Positions 1 to 5,941 of a stretch of 6,684 bases of DNA are shown piece after piece. The notes under the pieces are model-generated. The model did no database searches. It saw only the letters and a program-made list of their open reading frames with translations, and was not told where the DNA came from. Position 1 is the first letter of the stretch. Each line of letters begins with the position of its first letter. The DNA is from Deltaproteobacteria bacterium. Lineage in GTDB: Bacteria; Desulfobacterota; Desulfobulbia; Desulfobulbales; VMSU01. The DNA is taken from NCBI GenBank assembly GCA_021789795.1, contig JAJYJA010000133.1, positions 1 to 6,684 on the forward strand, given 5' to 3'. The translations under genes and the position numbers were made by a program.

Positions 1-9
1 AGGCAAGCG

Positions 10-1743
10 ATGCAATGGTTCTATGACATGAAGGTGGGCAAGCGGTTGTTGGTCAGCTTTGGCGCGGTGCTGGCGCTCTTGGCCCTGGTGACCGCAGCGG
101 GGCTGTGGGGGCTGATAACCAGCGAGAACAGAGTAATGACCATGCTGGACACCGAGGGGAAGATCCTCCAGAATGCCAGCCGGCTGCGGGCCAATATCCT
201 GGGGATGCGGATGAACGAAAAGAGCATCCTGCTAAACGTCAAGTCCGCCGACAAGCTGACCGAGGCCCACAAGGCCTGGCTGGAGGAGGAGAAGGGCGCC
301 GATGACCGGTTCGCCGAGCTGGACAAGGCGGCGGTGCACGAGGACGACAAGGCCGAGATCAAGAAGATCCGGGACAATATCAAGATATACCGGGACGGGT
401 TCGCCAAAGTGTGGTCGATGCTGGGCGACGGCCGGATCACCACCGCCGAGCAGGGCCGCCAGGCGCTGGCCCCCTACATGGAGGCCATCCACAGCATGGA
501 CGCCGCCGTTACCGATCTGGCCCAGAAGGCGGACAAGACGATGAACGAGGACCGGGTGCAGATCAGCAAGGCCTCGCAGCGGGTGGTGTGGATCGTGCTG
601 GGTGTCGCCTTTGCCGCCATCTGCCTGGGGATCATGCTGGCGATGGTGGTGGCCCGCAGCATCCGGGTGCCGCTCTTGCGGAGCGTGGAGTTTTCGACGG
701 CGGTGGCCGCCGGCGACCTGACCCAGACCATCAACCTGAATCTGAAGGACGAGTGCGGCCAGTTGACCGACTCCATGAACCGGATGGTGGAAAAACTTAA
801 GGAGATCATCAACAACGTCCGGGCCTCGTCGGACAACGTCGCCGCCGGGGCCCAGGAGCTGAGCTCCAGTTCCCAGGAGATGAGCCAGGGCAGCACCGAG
901 CAGGCGGCGGCGGCCGAGGAGGCCTCCTCGTCGATGGAGGAGATGAGCGCCAACATCCGCCAGAACGCCGATAACGCCATGCAGACCGAGAAGATCGCGG
1001 TCAAATCGGCGGAGGACGCCCGGGAGGGCGGACGGGCGGTGTCCGAGGCGGTGTCCGCCATGAAGGACATCGCCGGCAAGATCTCGATCATCGAGGAGAT
1101 CGCCCGCCAGACCAACCTCCTGGCCCTAAACGCCGCCATCGAGGCGGCCCGGGCCGGCGAGCACGGCAAGGGGTTTGCGGTGGTGGCCTCCGAGGTCAGG
1201 AAGCTCGCCGAGCGCAGCCAGAACGCCGCCGCCGAGATCAGCAAGCTGTCGGCCAGCTCGGTGCAAGTGGCGGAGACCGCCGGCCAGATGCTAGGCAAGA
1301 TGGTGCCGGACATCCAGCGCACCGCGGAACTGGTGCAGGAGATCGCCGCCGCCAGCCGGGAGCAGGACACCGGCGCCGAGCAGGTGAACAAGGCCATCCA
1401 GCAACTCGATCAGGTGATCCAGCAAAACGCCGCAGCCTCCGAGGAGATGGCGGCCACCGCCGAGGAGCTGAACTCCCAGGCGGATCAGCTCCAGTCGGCC
1501 ATCGCCTTCTTCAAGGTGGGCGACAGCGCGGGCCGGAGCGGCGGCTACGCCTCGTCCCGGCCCGCCCCGCGCAAGCCGGAGAAGCGGCCGGCTACTACCC
1601 ATCACGCCGCCATCAAGCATCTGGCCGGGCCGTCGCACAAGGGGGGGCGGCTGGCAACGGGCGGGACGGAGCCCTCCGGGGTGGCCTTGGACATGGCAGG
1701 CCCGGGTCACGACAACTTCGACGAGGGCTTTGAGCGCTACTGA
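10..1743 (+). CDS. Methyl-accepting chemotaxis protein, transmembrane, 4HB-HAMP-MA architecture
   Basis: Inner-membrane chemoreceptor that controls the CheA kinase through CheW. It has 577 residues. A short cytoplasmic N-terminus leads into membrane segment 1 (about 13-36). A helical, charged periplasmic region (about 37-190) of four-helix-bundle (4HB_MCP) type follows. Membrane segment 2 is 192-215, then a HAMP linker (about 216-268, with Pro220) and the signalling domain. The hairpin tip is diagnostic: EEIARQTNLLALNAAIEAAR (362-381) followed by AGEHGKGFAVVASEVRKLAE. Likely methylation helices contain AAAAEEASSSMEEM on the first arm and AAASEEMAATAEEL on the second. The bundle length and sequence resemble the 34H class, which I judged by eye. 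After about residue 505 a low-complexity Gly/Ala/Pro/Arg tail ends in GFERY, matching the CheR-binding pattern x-[HFYW]-x-x-[HFYW]. The ligand cannot be predicted. The start at 10 leaves only AGG at 1-3 as a possible ribosome site at the window edge; Met7 (position 28) is an alternative. cheR follows after 23 bp. Confidence 0.96.
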   Translation: MQWFYDMKVGKRLLVSFGAVLALLALVTAAGLWGLITSENRVMTMLDTEGKILQNASRLRANILGMRMNEKSILLNVKSADKLTEAHKAWLEEEKGADDRFAELDKAAVHEDDKAEIKKIRDNIKIYRDGFAKVWSMLGDGRITTAEQGRQALAPYMEAIHSMDAAVTDLAQKADKTMNEDRVQISKASQRVVWIVLGVAFAAICLGIMLAMVVARSIRVPLLRSVEFSTAVAAGDLTQTINLNLKDECGQLTDSMNRMVEKLKEIINNVRASSDNVAAGAQELSSSSQEMSQGSTEQAAAAEEASSSMEEMSANIRQNADNAMQTEKIAVKSAEDAREGGRAVSEAVSAMKDIAGKISIIEEIARQTNLLALNAAIEAARAGEHGKGFAVVASEVRKLAERSQNAAAEISKLSASSVQVAETAGQMLGKMVPDIQRTAELVQEIAAASREQDTGAEQVNKAIQQLDQVIQQNAAASEEMAATAEELNSQADQLQSAIAFFKVGDSAGRSGGYASSRPAPRKPEKRPATTHHAAIKHLAGPSHKGGRLATGGTEPSGVALDMAGPGHDNFDEGFERY

Positions 1744-1766
1744 GCCGTAAGGCCGCCCAGCCGGCG

Positions 1767-2594
1767 ATGGAACTCTCGCAATCCGAATTCAACCGACTGA
1801 GCGGCTTTCTCCAGGAGCGGCTGGGCATCAAGCTGCCGGAGGCCAAGCGCACCATGCTCTCCGGGCGGCTGTCCAAGCGGCTCCGGCTCCTGGGCCTTGC
1901 CTCCTTCGCCGCCTATTGCGACTTCGTGTTCAGCCCCGAGGGTCAGCAGTCGGAGCTGATCCCGATGATGGACGCGGTGACCACCAACAAGACCGACTTC
2001 TTCCGGGAGCCGGCCCACTTCGAGTACCTTGCCAATACCGTGCTGCCGGGCCTTGTCGTCAAAGGCAAGCGGCATTGCCGGGTCTGGAGCGCCGGCTGCT
2101 CCACCGGCGAGGAGCCCTACACCCTGGCGATGTTGCTGAACGAGTTCGCCCGCCAGCAGCCGGGCGGGGAGTTCTCCTTCGAGATCACCGCCACCGACAT
2201 CTCCAGCCGGGTGCTCGACCTGGCCCGGCAGGCCATCTACGGCGAAGAACGGGTGCGACCGGTGCCGGCGGAGTTGAAGCGGCGCTACCTCTTGAAGGGC
2301 AAAGGCGCCAACCAGGGCATGGTGCGGATCGCGCCCGAACTGCGGGCCAGGGTGCGCTTCGGTCGTCTCAACTTCATGCAGCCGGACTTTCGGATGCCGG
2401 TCAGGCAGCAGGTGGTCTTCTGCCGCAACGTTTTGATCTATTTTGATAAAAACACCCAAGAGGCGGTAATCAACCGCCTCTGCCAGTACCTGGAGCCCGG
2501 GGGCTATCTCTTCCTGGGCCACTCCGAATCGATCATGGGCTACCAGGTGCCCCTGGTGCAGGAGGCCCCCACCGTGCACCGGAGACTCCCATGA
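1767..2594 (+). CDS. cheR: Chemotaxis protein methyltransferase CheR
   Basis: S-adenosylmethionine-dependent methyltransferase that converts specific glutamates on chemoreceptors to methyl esters, working in the cytoplasm against CheB to give adaptation. It has 275 residues, the usual family length. An N-terminal all-helical CheR_N domain (about 2-55) precedes the Rossmann-like catalytic domain. Visible hallmarks are TNKTDFFRE (73-81), the SAM-binding WSAGCSTGEEPYTLAM (107-122), ATDIS (142-146), FCRNVLIYFD (218-227) and LGHSES (250-255). The stretch at about 165-200 corresponds to the beta-subdomain that in enteric CheR docks the receptor C-terminal pentapeptide, and the receptor gene just upstream ends in such a motif. 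The ribosome site is poor (TAAGG at 1748-1752, about 14 nt before ATG), so translation may rely partly on coupling to the receptor gene. The stop overlaps the cheD start by four bases. Confidence 0.98.
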   Translation: MELSQSEFNRLSGFLQERLGIKLPEAKRTMLSGRLSKRLRLLGLASFAAYCDFVFSPEGQQSELIPMMDAVTTNKTDFFREPAHFEYLANTVLPGLVVKGKRHCRVWSAGCSTGEEPYTLAMLLNEFARQQPGGEFSFEITATDISSRVLDLARQAIYGEERVRPVPAELKRRYLLKGKGANQGMVRIAPELRARVRFGRLNFMQPDFRMPVRQQVVFCRNVLIYFDKNTQEAVINRLCQYLEPGGYLFLGHSESIMGYQVPLVQEAPTVHRRLP

Positions 2595-3067
2595 ACCACC
2601 GCCCTCCCCTGGCCGCCGTGCGCTTCTTAAAGCCCGGCGAGCTGTTGTTCTTGGTGCGGCCCACCCTGGTCTCCACCGTCCTTGGCTCCTGCATCGCCGT
2701 CACCCTGTTCTATCCATCCCTGTCCCTGGGCTGCATCTGCCACGCGGTGTTTCCAGAGGGCAAGGGCCTGATGGGCTTGAAATACGTCGATCAGGCGGTA
2801 CTGCGCATGGTATCTTATTTTGACCGGCGCGCCATTCCCCGTTTGGATCTGGAGGCCAAGCTGTTCGGCGGCGCCTCCCAGTTCGGCGAGGGCGGCCACA
2901 ACGTGGGGGCCAAAAACGTCAGCGCCGCCCTGCTGGCCCTGGAGCAGGCCGGCCTGCGGCTGGCGGTATCGGACGTGGGCGGCGCCCAGGGCCGCAAACT
3001 GTTGTTTAACTCCCAATCAGGCGAGGTATTCCTGAAGCGTTTCCGCAATCGGCGCCTCTGCCCCTAG
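2591..3067 (+). CDS. cheD: Chemoreceptor glutamine deamidase CheD
   Basis: Hydrolyses side-chain amides of specific receptor glutamines to glutamates, creating methylation sites for CheR. In species with CheC it also takes part in CheY-P feedback, but no CheC is seen here. It has 158 residues, normal for the family. The papain-like catalytic pair is Cys34 in STVLGSCIAV and His51 in CHAVFPEG; their 17-residue spacing matches characterised CheD proteins. KLFGGA (90-95) and VGAKN (105-109, where many homologues have IGERN-like residues) are further family landmarks. The ATG lies in an ATGA overlap with cheR, preceded by GGAG (2581-2584) at a good distance, so the two genes should be translationally coupled in one transcript. 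cheB follows only after a 199-bp gap that carries a palindromic repeat. Confidence 0.96.
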   Translation: MNHRPPLAAVRFLKPGELLFLVRPTLVSTVLGSCIAVTLFYPSLSLGCICHAVFPEGKGLMGLKYVDQAVLRMVSYFDRRAIPRLDLEAKLFGGASQFGEGGHNVGAKNVSAALLALEQAGLRLAVSDVGGAQGRKLLFNSQSGEVFLKRFRNRRLCP

Positions 3068-3104
3068 TGCCCAGTTGCAAATTTACGTGACCTGCCCACG
3101 GTGC

Positions 3105-3173
3105 CGTCATGCCGGCGAAAGCCGGGATCCAGCATCTCAAGGGCCATAGGCCCCGGCCTTCGCCGGGGTGACG
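3105..3173. repeat. Palindromic intergenic repeat with paired inverted arms (REP/MITE-like)
   Basis: Two inverted arms, 3105-3127 and 3151-3173, match at 19 of 23 positions, both reading CGTCA inward from the outer ends. Each arm also folds alone: the left as CCGGC-GAAA-GCCGG (3112-3125), the right as CCCCGGC-CTTC-GCCGGGG (3151-3168). This is the structure of the high-copy 'CGTCAT...CCGGCGAA..GCCGG' repeats scattered between proteobacterial genes. Minus-strand translation gives the familiar spurious peptide LDPGFRRHDG. It sits in the cheD-cheB gap and could act as an mRNA stabiliser, attenuator or weak terminator. That role is inferred. A smaller hairpin at 3214-3229 (CCATCC/GGGTGG) lies between it and cheB, and the unit might extend that far. 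I found no convincing promoter in the rest of 3068-3266. Confidence 0.8.
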
Positions 3174-3266
3174 ATGTGATCCCTACCAAGAAAACAAGCG
3201 AGTTGCCCAGTTTCCATCCCTTTGGGTGGCCTTCGCTCATGGCGACTAATTTCAAGCTGAAAATTT

Positions 3267-4334
3267 ATGACTGACAAGATCAAGGTGCTTATCGTGGACG
3301 ACTCGGCGGTGGTGCGCCAAACCCTGACCGGCATCCTCTCCTCCGACCCCGAGATCGAGGTGCTGGCGGCGGTGGGCGATCCCTTCGCCGCCGCGGAAAG
3401 GCTCAAAAACAGCATCCCCGACGTCATCACCCTGGACGTGGAGATGCCAAGGATGGACGGGCTCACCTTCCTGAAGAAGATCATGAGCCAGCACCCCATC
3501 CCAGTGGTGATGTGTTCGAGCCTGGCGGGGGGCGGCTCCGAGACGGCGGTCAAGGCCATGGAGTACGGGGCGGTGGAGATCATCACCAAGCCCAAGGTGG
3601 GCACCAAGCAGTTTCTGGAGGAGTCGCGGATCGTCATCTGCGACGCGGTCAAGGCGGCGGCCCAGGTGCGGGTGCGGCGGCGGCCCCCCCGCACCCTGGT
3701 CGCCGCCCCCAAGCTGACCGCCGATGCGGTGCTGGCCAAGCCGAGCAGCAAGGCGATGATCCAGACCACCGAGAAGGTGGTGGTGGTCGGGGCCTCCACC
3801 GGCGGCACCGAGGCCCTGCGCGACTTCCTGACCGCCCTGCCCGCCGACACCCCGGGGATCGTCATCGTCCAGCACATGCCGGAGAACTTTACCGCCGCCT
3901 TCAGCAAACGGCTTGATTCCCTGTGCCGGATCACGGTCAAGGAGGCGGAGGACGGCGACACCGTGGTCCGGGGCCGGGCGCTGATCGGCCCTGGCAACCG
4001 GCATGTGCTGCTCAAGCGCAGCGGGGCCCGCTACTACGTGGAGGTCAAGGACGGGCCGCTGGTCTCCCGGCACCGGCCCTCGGTGGATGTCCTCTTCCGG
4101 TCGGCGGCCCGTTACGCCGGCAAGAACGCCGTGGGGGTGATCATGACCGGCATGGGCGACGACGGGGCCAAGGGGATGCTGGAGATGAAGGAGGCCGGGG
4201 CCTTCAACTTCGCCCAGGACGAGGCGAGCTGCGTGGTCTTCGGGATGCCCAAGGAGGCGATCAAGCTCAACGCCGTGGACCGGGTTCTGCCCCTGGAGGC
4301 CCTGGCGGCGGCGGTGCTCAGGGAGAGCGACTAG
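3267..4334 (+). CDS. cheB: Chemotaxis response regulator protein-glutamate methylesterase/glutamine deamidase CheB
   Basis: Removes methyl groups from receptor glutamates, and can deamidate glutamines, once phosphorylated by CheA. It has 355 residues in the standard two-domain form. The receiver domain (about 4-125) has Asp11 and Asp12 in VLIVDDSA, phosphoacceptor Asp57 in TLDVEMPRMDG, Ser84/85 and Lys108 in ITKPK. A basic, Ala-rich linker (about 130-168) leads to the methylesterase domain (about 170-350). Its catalytic triad is Ser177 in GASTGGTEALR, His203 in VQHMPENF and Asp299 in TGMGDDGAKGM; the Ser-His and Ser-Asp spacings match enterobacterial CheB. The ATG gives a canonical N-terminus (MTDKIKVLIVDDSA), but no Shine-Dalgarno is visible in AAGCTGAAAATTT just before it. 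Same direction as cheR and cheD, separated from cheD by the repeat. A GC-rich hairpin begins two bases after the stop. Confidence 0.98.
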   Translation: MTDKIKVLIVDDSAVVRQTLTGILSSDPEIEVLAAVGDPFAAAERLKNSIPDVITLDVEMPRMDGLTFLKKIMSQHPIPVVMCSSLAGGGSETAVKAMEYGAVEIITKPKVGTKQFLEESRIVICDAVKAAAQVRVRRRPPRTLVAAPKLTADAVLAKPSSKAMIQTTEKVVVVGASTGGTEALRDFLTALPADTPGIVIVQHMPENFTAAFSKRLDSLCRITVKEAEDGDTVVRGRALIGPGNRHVLLKRSGARYYVEVKDGPLVSRHRPSVDVLFRSAARYAGKNAVGVIMTGMGDDGAKGMLEMKEAGAFNFAQDEASCVVFGMPKEAIKLNAVDRVLPLEALAAAVLRESD

Positions 4335-4335
4335 A

Positions 4336-4384
4336 CCTCGCCTGGGGCGCGCAACACCAACCGGCTAAGGCGCCCCGAGGCGGG
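4336..4384 (+). terminator. Strong GC-rich hairpin after cheB, probable transcript 3' end
   Basis: CGCCTGGGGCGC (4339-4350) pairs with GCGCCCCGAGGCG (4370-4382) over 12 base pairs with one bulged G at 4377. Two more outer pairs (T-G, C-G) are possible, and the loop is 19 nt. It begins just after the cheB stop. There is no T-run directly behind it (GGGAAAAGGG follows), so it is not a textbook intrinsic terminator. It could be a factor-dependent end or a 3' stability hairpin. Confidence 0.55.
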
Positions 4385-4454
4385 AAAAGGGTTGGCAAGC
4401 GGCCGCTAATGGTGTATCTATCCCTTGCCTGGCGGATTTACAGAAGTGCCTCGC

Positions 4455-4471
4455 CCGGCGCGCCGGTTTTT
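4455..4471 (+). terminator. Short palindrome plus T-run, weak terminator-like element upstream of gspG
   Basis: CCGGCGCGCCGG (4455-4466) is a perfect 12-bp palindrome followed at once by TTTTT (4467-4471). As RNA it would form only a 4-bp stem with a CGCG loop, so it is weak. Together with the larger hairpin at 4336-4384 it could insulate gspG from cheB transcription. It may also be chance in GC-rich DNA. Confidence 0.3.
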
Positions 4472-4474
4472 ATA

Positions 4475-4487
4475 CCTGAAAATCAGG
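4475..4487 (+). promoter_or_regulatory. Small hairpin overlapping the gspG ribosome binding site
   Basis: CCTGA (4475-4479) and TCAGG (4483-4487) form a 5-bp stem with an AAA loop. The right arm covers the first bases of the gspG Shine-Dalgarno AGGGG (4485-4489), which sits 6 nt before the ATG. The stem is short and may be marginal in stability. Any effect on translation is inference. Confidence 0.25.
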
Positions 4488-4495
4488 GGTGAGAG

Positions 4496-4930
4496 ATGAA
4501 AAGGTTTGCTCGTTTGACTGGATTGGCGGGAGATGCCGGTTTTACGCTTATCGAGCTGTTGATCGTCATGGTGATTCTGGGGCTGCTGGCCTCCCTGGTT
4601 GGGCCCAAGATGTTTGGCAAGCTGGGCATGGCCAAGCAGAAGACCGCCAAGACCCAGATCGAGATGCTGATGGCGGGTCTGGACTCCTACCGCCTGGATG
4701 TCGGCAAGTATCCCTCCTCCCAGGAGGGCCTGGATGCCCTGGTGACCAACCCCGGCAACGACAAGTGGAAGGGCCCCTACCTGGCCAAGGGCCTGCCCAA
4801 GGACCCGTGGGGCAACGATTACATCTACAAGAACCCTGGCGAGCACGGCGAGGTGGATATCGAGTCCTACGGCGCCGACGGCCAGGCGGGCGGCGAGGGC
4901 GAGGACGCGGATATCGGGAGCTGGCAGTAG
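4496..4930 (+). CDS. gspG: Type II secretion system major pseudopilin GspG
   Basis: Major subunit of the periplasmic pseudopilus that drives folded proteins through the type II secretion channel. It has 144 residues. A class III prepilin leader of 15 residues with basic N-terminus ends in Gly15, and the prepilin peptidase should cut before Phe16 in GFTLIELLIVMVILGLLASL. Glu20 is the conserved +5 glutamate and the hydrophobic helix spans about 16-38. The C-terminal domain shows the family motif GLPKDPWGNDYIYKNPGEHG (99-118) and an acidic calcium-binding loop, ESYGADGQAGGEGEDADIGS (123-142), where Asp128, Asp137 and Asp139 are likely ligands. The start is supported by AGGGG at 4485-4489. No gspD, E, F, H or other secretion genes adjoin it. 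It may be a stand-alone copy serving an operon elsewhere, or a detached gene. A related pilin-like role is possible, but the C-terminal motifs point firmly to GspG. Confidence 0.95.
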   Translation: MKRFARLTGLAGDAGFTLIELLIVMVILGLLASLVGPKMFGKLGMAKQKTAKTQIEMLMAGLDSYRLDVGKYPSSQEGLDALVTNPGNDKWKGPYLAKGLPKDPWGNDYIYKNPGEHGEVDIESYGADGQAGGEGEDADIGSWQ

Positions 4931-4956
4931 GGTGGGAGCTGTCCGCTAGCAGCCCT

Positions 4957-4977
4957 GCCCTTCGGCCCCGGAAGGGC
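4957..4977 (+). terminator. Stem-loop downstream of gspG, possible terminator
   Basis: GCCCTTC (4957-4963) and GAAGGGC (4971-4977) form a perfect 7-bp stem with a 7-nt loop, starting 26 nt after the gspG stop. The following sequence (GCCTCTTCTCCCTGTT) is pyrimidine-rich but lacks a clean T-run. This is a plausible 3' end for gspG, separating it from the fic-like gene. Confidence 0.45.
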
Positions 4978-5003
4978 GCCTCTTCTCCCTGTTCCGAGCA
5001 GTT

Positions 5004-5726
5004 ATGCTAGACAGCCATTGGCACATCAGGCCCAATCGGCCCCGGGCGATAATGCTGGCCAAACGTCAGCTTGCCGAATTGGTGTGCGACGCCGTGAATC
5101 TGGAGGGCATCAACCTTACCCTGCCGGAGATCCAGACCCTGCTTGACGGCATAACCGTTGGCGGCCACCGGCTCTCGGACCAGCAGATGGCGGTGAATCA
5201 GGCGCGGGCCTGGCGTACCCTGTTTGCCTGGATTGCACAAGACGCCTTCGCCGTTGACATCGACAGGGTCTGCGCCCTCCACGCCCTGGCCGCCCAGGAG
5301 GAGGCCTTGGACTGGGGGCGTTTCCGTGCCAGTGGGGTGACTATCGCCGGCACCGACTACCAGCCGCCGCCGGCCTCGGCGTTGCCCGCCTTGTTTGCGC
5401 GGATGGCGGCTGAGATGGAAGGCATCCCCGATATCTACGACCGGGCCATCTTCGTGTTTCTGACCATGTCTCGTTGTCAATTTTTTTATGACGCCAACAA
5501 GAGAATGGGCAGATTCATGATGAATGGCATCCTGTTACAGCACGGTTTCCCGGCCATCAATCTCCCCGCCCGCCGTCAGTTGGAATTTAATCAACTCATG
5601 CTTGACTTCTATCGCAGCGGCGATCAGCAGCCGATGAATACCTTTGTGCGCTCATGCCTCGACCAGCGGGTAATTGCCATCATGCGTGAAGAAGAAGGCG
5701 CCGGCGGCTATCCAACAACGCCGTAG
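5004..5726 (+). CDS. Fic-domain protein with degenerate active site (His to Gln, ANKR)
   Basis: Fic enzymes usually transfer AMP, or occasionally other phosphate-containing groups, to target protein hydroxyls. This 240-residue protein has the fold: an N-terminal segment with LEGINLTLPEIQTLLDGITV (33-52), then LHALAAQEEALDWGRFR (92-108), a PPP turn (121-123) and the Fic core. The core motif is QFFYDANKRMGR (159-170), against the consensus HxFx[D/E]GNGRxxR. The base histidine is replaced by Gln159 and GNG by Ala164-Asn165-Lys166, while Phe161, Asp163, Arg167 and Arg170 are kept. ANKR resembles the Doc toxin, which phosphorylates rather than AMPylates. Leu33-Glu34-Gly35 occupies the position of the class II inhibitory [S/T]xxxE[G/N] motif, with Ala30 where Ser/Thr is usual. 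Activity is therefore uncertain: pseudoenzyme, altered chemistry or a tolerated variant. The start at 5004 has only GAG (4996-4998) upstream; Met17 (5052) is an alternative. The stretch near 5470-5530 is AT-richer than its neighbours. Confidence 0.88.
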   Translation: MLDSHWHIRPNRPRAIMLAKRQLAELVCDAVNLEGINLTLPEIQTLLDGITVGGHRLSDQQMAVNQARAWRTLFAWIAQDAFAVDIDRVCALHALAAQEEALDWGRFRASGVTIAGTDYQPPPASALPALFARMAAEMEGIPDIYDRAIFVFLTMSRCQFFYDANKRMGRFMMNGILLQHGFPAINLPARRQLEFNQLMLDFYRSGDQQPMNTFVRSCLDQRVIAIMREEEGAGGYPTTP

Positions 5727-5769
5727 CCGTGGAAAAACTCCGTCTGGGGGCTCCTGCGCCGTCAACCCG

Positions 5770-5934
5770 GTGCTGGTCAAATTCATAATTCATGGGCAAC
5801 CGGCGATACCTGAATCGCTGGGGCAGTGTTTTCCGATGATCTATCGGGAGATGCGGCGCTTGGGTCAGGAGATGTCGGTGCGGGAGCTGGGCGAGGAGTG
5901 GCGGGTGACCTTGCCCCTTAAGGGAAACAACTAA
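5770..5934 (+). CDS. Small hypothetical protein (54 residues from a GTG start)
   Basis: I do not recognise this family. The frame is open from TTG 5674, overlapping the end of the fic-like gene, to TAA 5932-5934. The overlapping part (KKKAPAAIQQRRSRG...) looks like an out-of-frame shadow, so GTG 5770 is a more likely start, giving MLVKFIIHGQPAIPESLG at the N-terminus. The rest is a mixed charged and hydrophobic chain with MIYREMRRLGQEMSVRELG and ends in EEWRVTLPLKGNN. Codons look coding-like, with GC-rich third positions in the second half. No good Shine-Dalgarno is visible. The stop is 7 bp before gmd and 44 bp separate its start from the fic-like stop. A short frame from GTG 5729 (MEKLRLGAPAP...) could be its original start if a frameshift lies near 5755-5770. 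It could be a remnant, a small accessory protein or noncoding. Confidence 0.45.
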   Translation: MLVKFIIHGQPAIPESLGQCFPMIYREMRRLGQEMSVRELGEEWRVTLPLKGNN

Positions 5935-5941
5935 AATAACC

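Noticed and set aside
474..1397. Minus-strand frame of 307 codons opposite the receptor
   Set aside because: Composition is Ser/Ala/Leu/Arg-rich shadow of the receptor's heptad-repeat coding; no motif or ribosome site.
1737..2579. Long minus-strand open frame (280 codons) opposite cheR
   Set aside because: It mirrors cheR almost exactly. The + strand carries every CheR motif. The reverse product is His/Gly/Leu-rich with no recognisable domain, as expected from reverse reading of GC-rich codons.
3064..3255. Small minus-strand ORF (63 codons) in the cheD-cheB gap
   Set aside because: Its translation (LDPGFRRHDG and similar) is the known artefact of reading through this class of intergenic repeat.
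3137..4073. Two minus-strand frames (292 and 273 codons) opposite cheB
   Set aside because: Both are shadows of cheB. The C-terminus of the first runs into the palindromic repeat and gives the typical spurious peptide VTPAKAGAYGP.
4391..4409. Sigma-54-like promoter (TTGGCA...GC) upstream of gspG
   Set aside because: The GG-to-GC spacing is 9 rather than 10 and the -12 element does not match TTGC.
4437..4476. Sigma-70-like pair TTTACA and TATACC upstream of gspG
   Set aside because: The spacer is about 28 bp, too long for a functional -35/-10 pair.
5004..5934. Fic plus small ORF as a classical toxin-antitoxin pair (FicTA or Phd-Doc)
   Set aside because: In those systems the antitoxin normally precedes the toxin. 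The small ORF follows, lacks a recognisable Phd or FiTA motif, and the Fic protein carries its own N-terminal Glu-Gly inhibitory-type motif and a defective catalytic residue.
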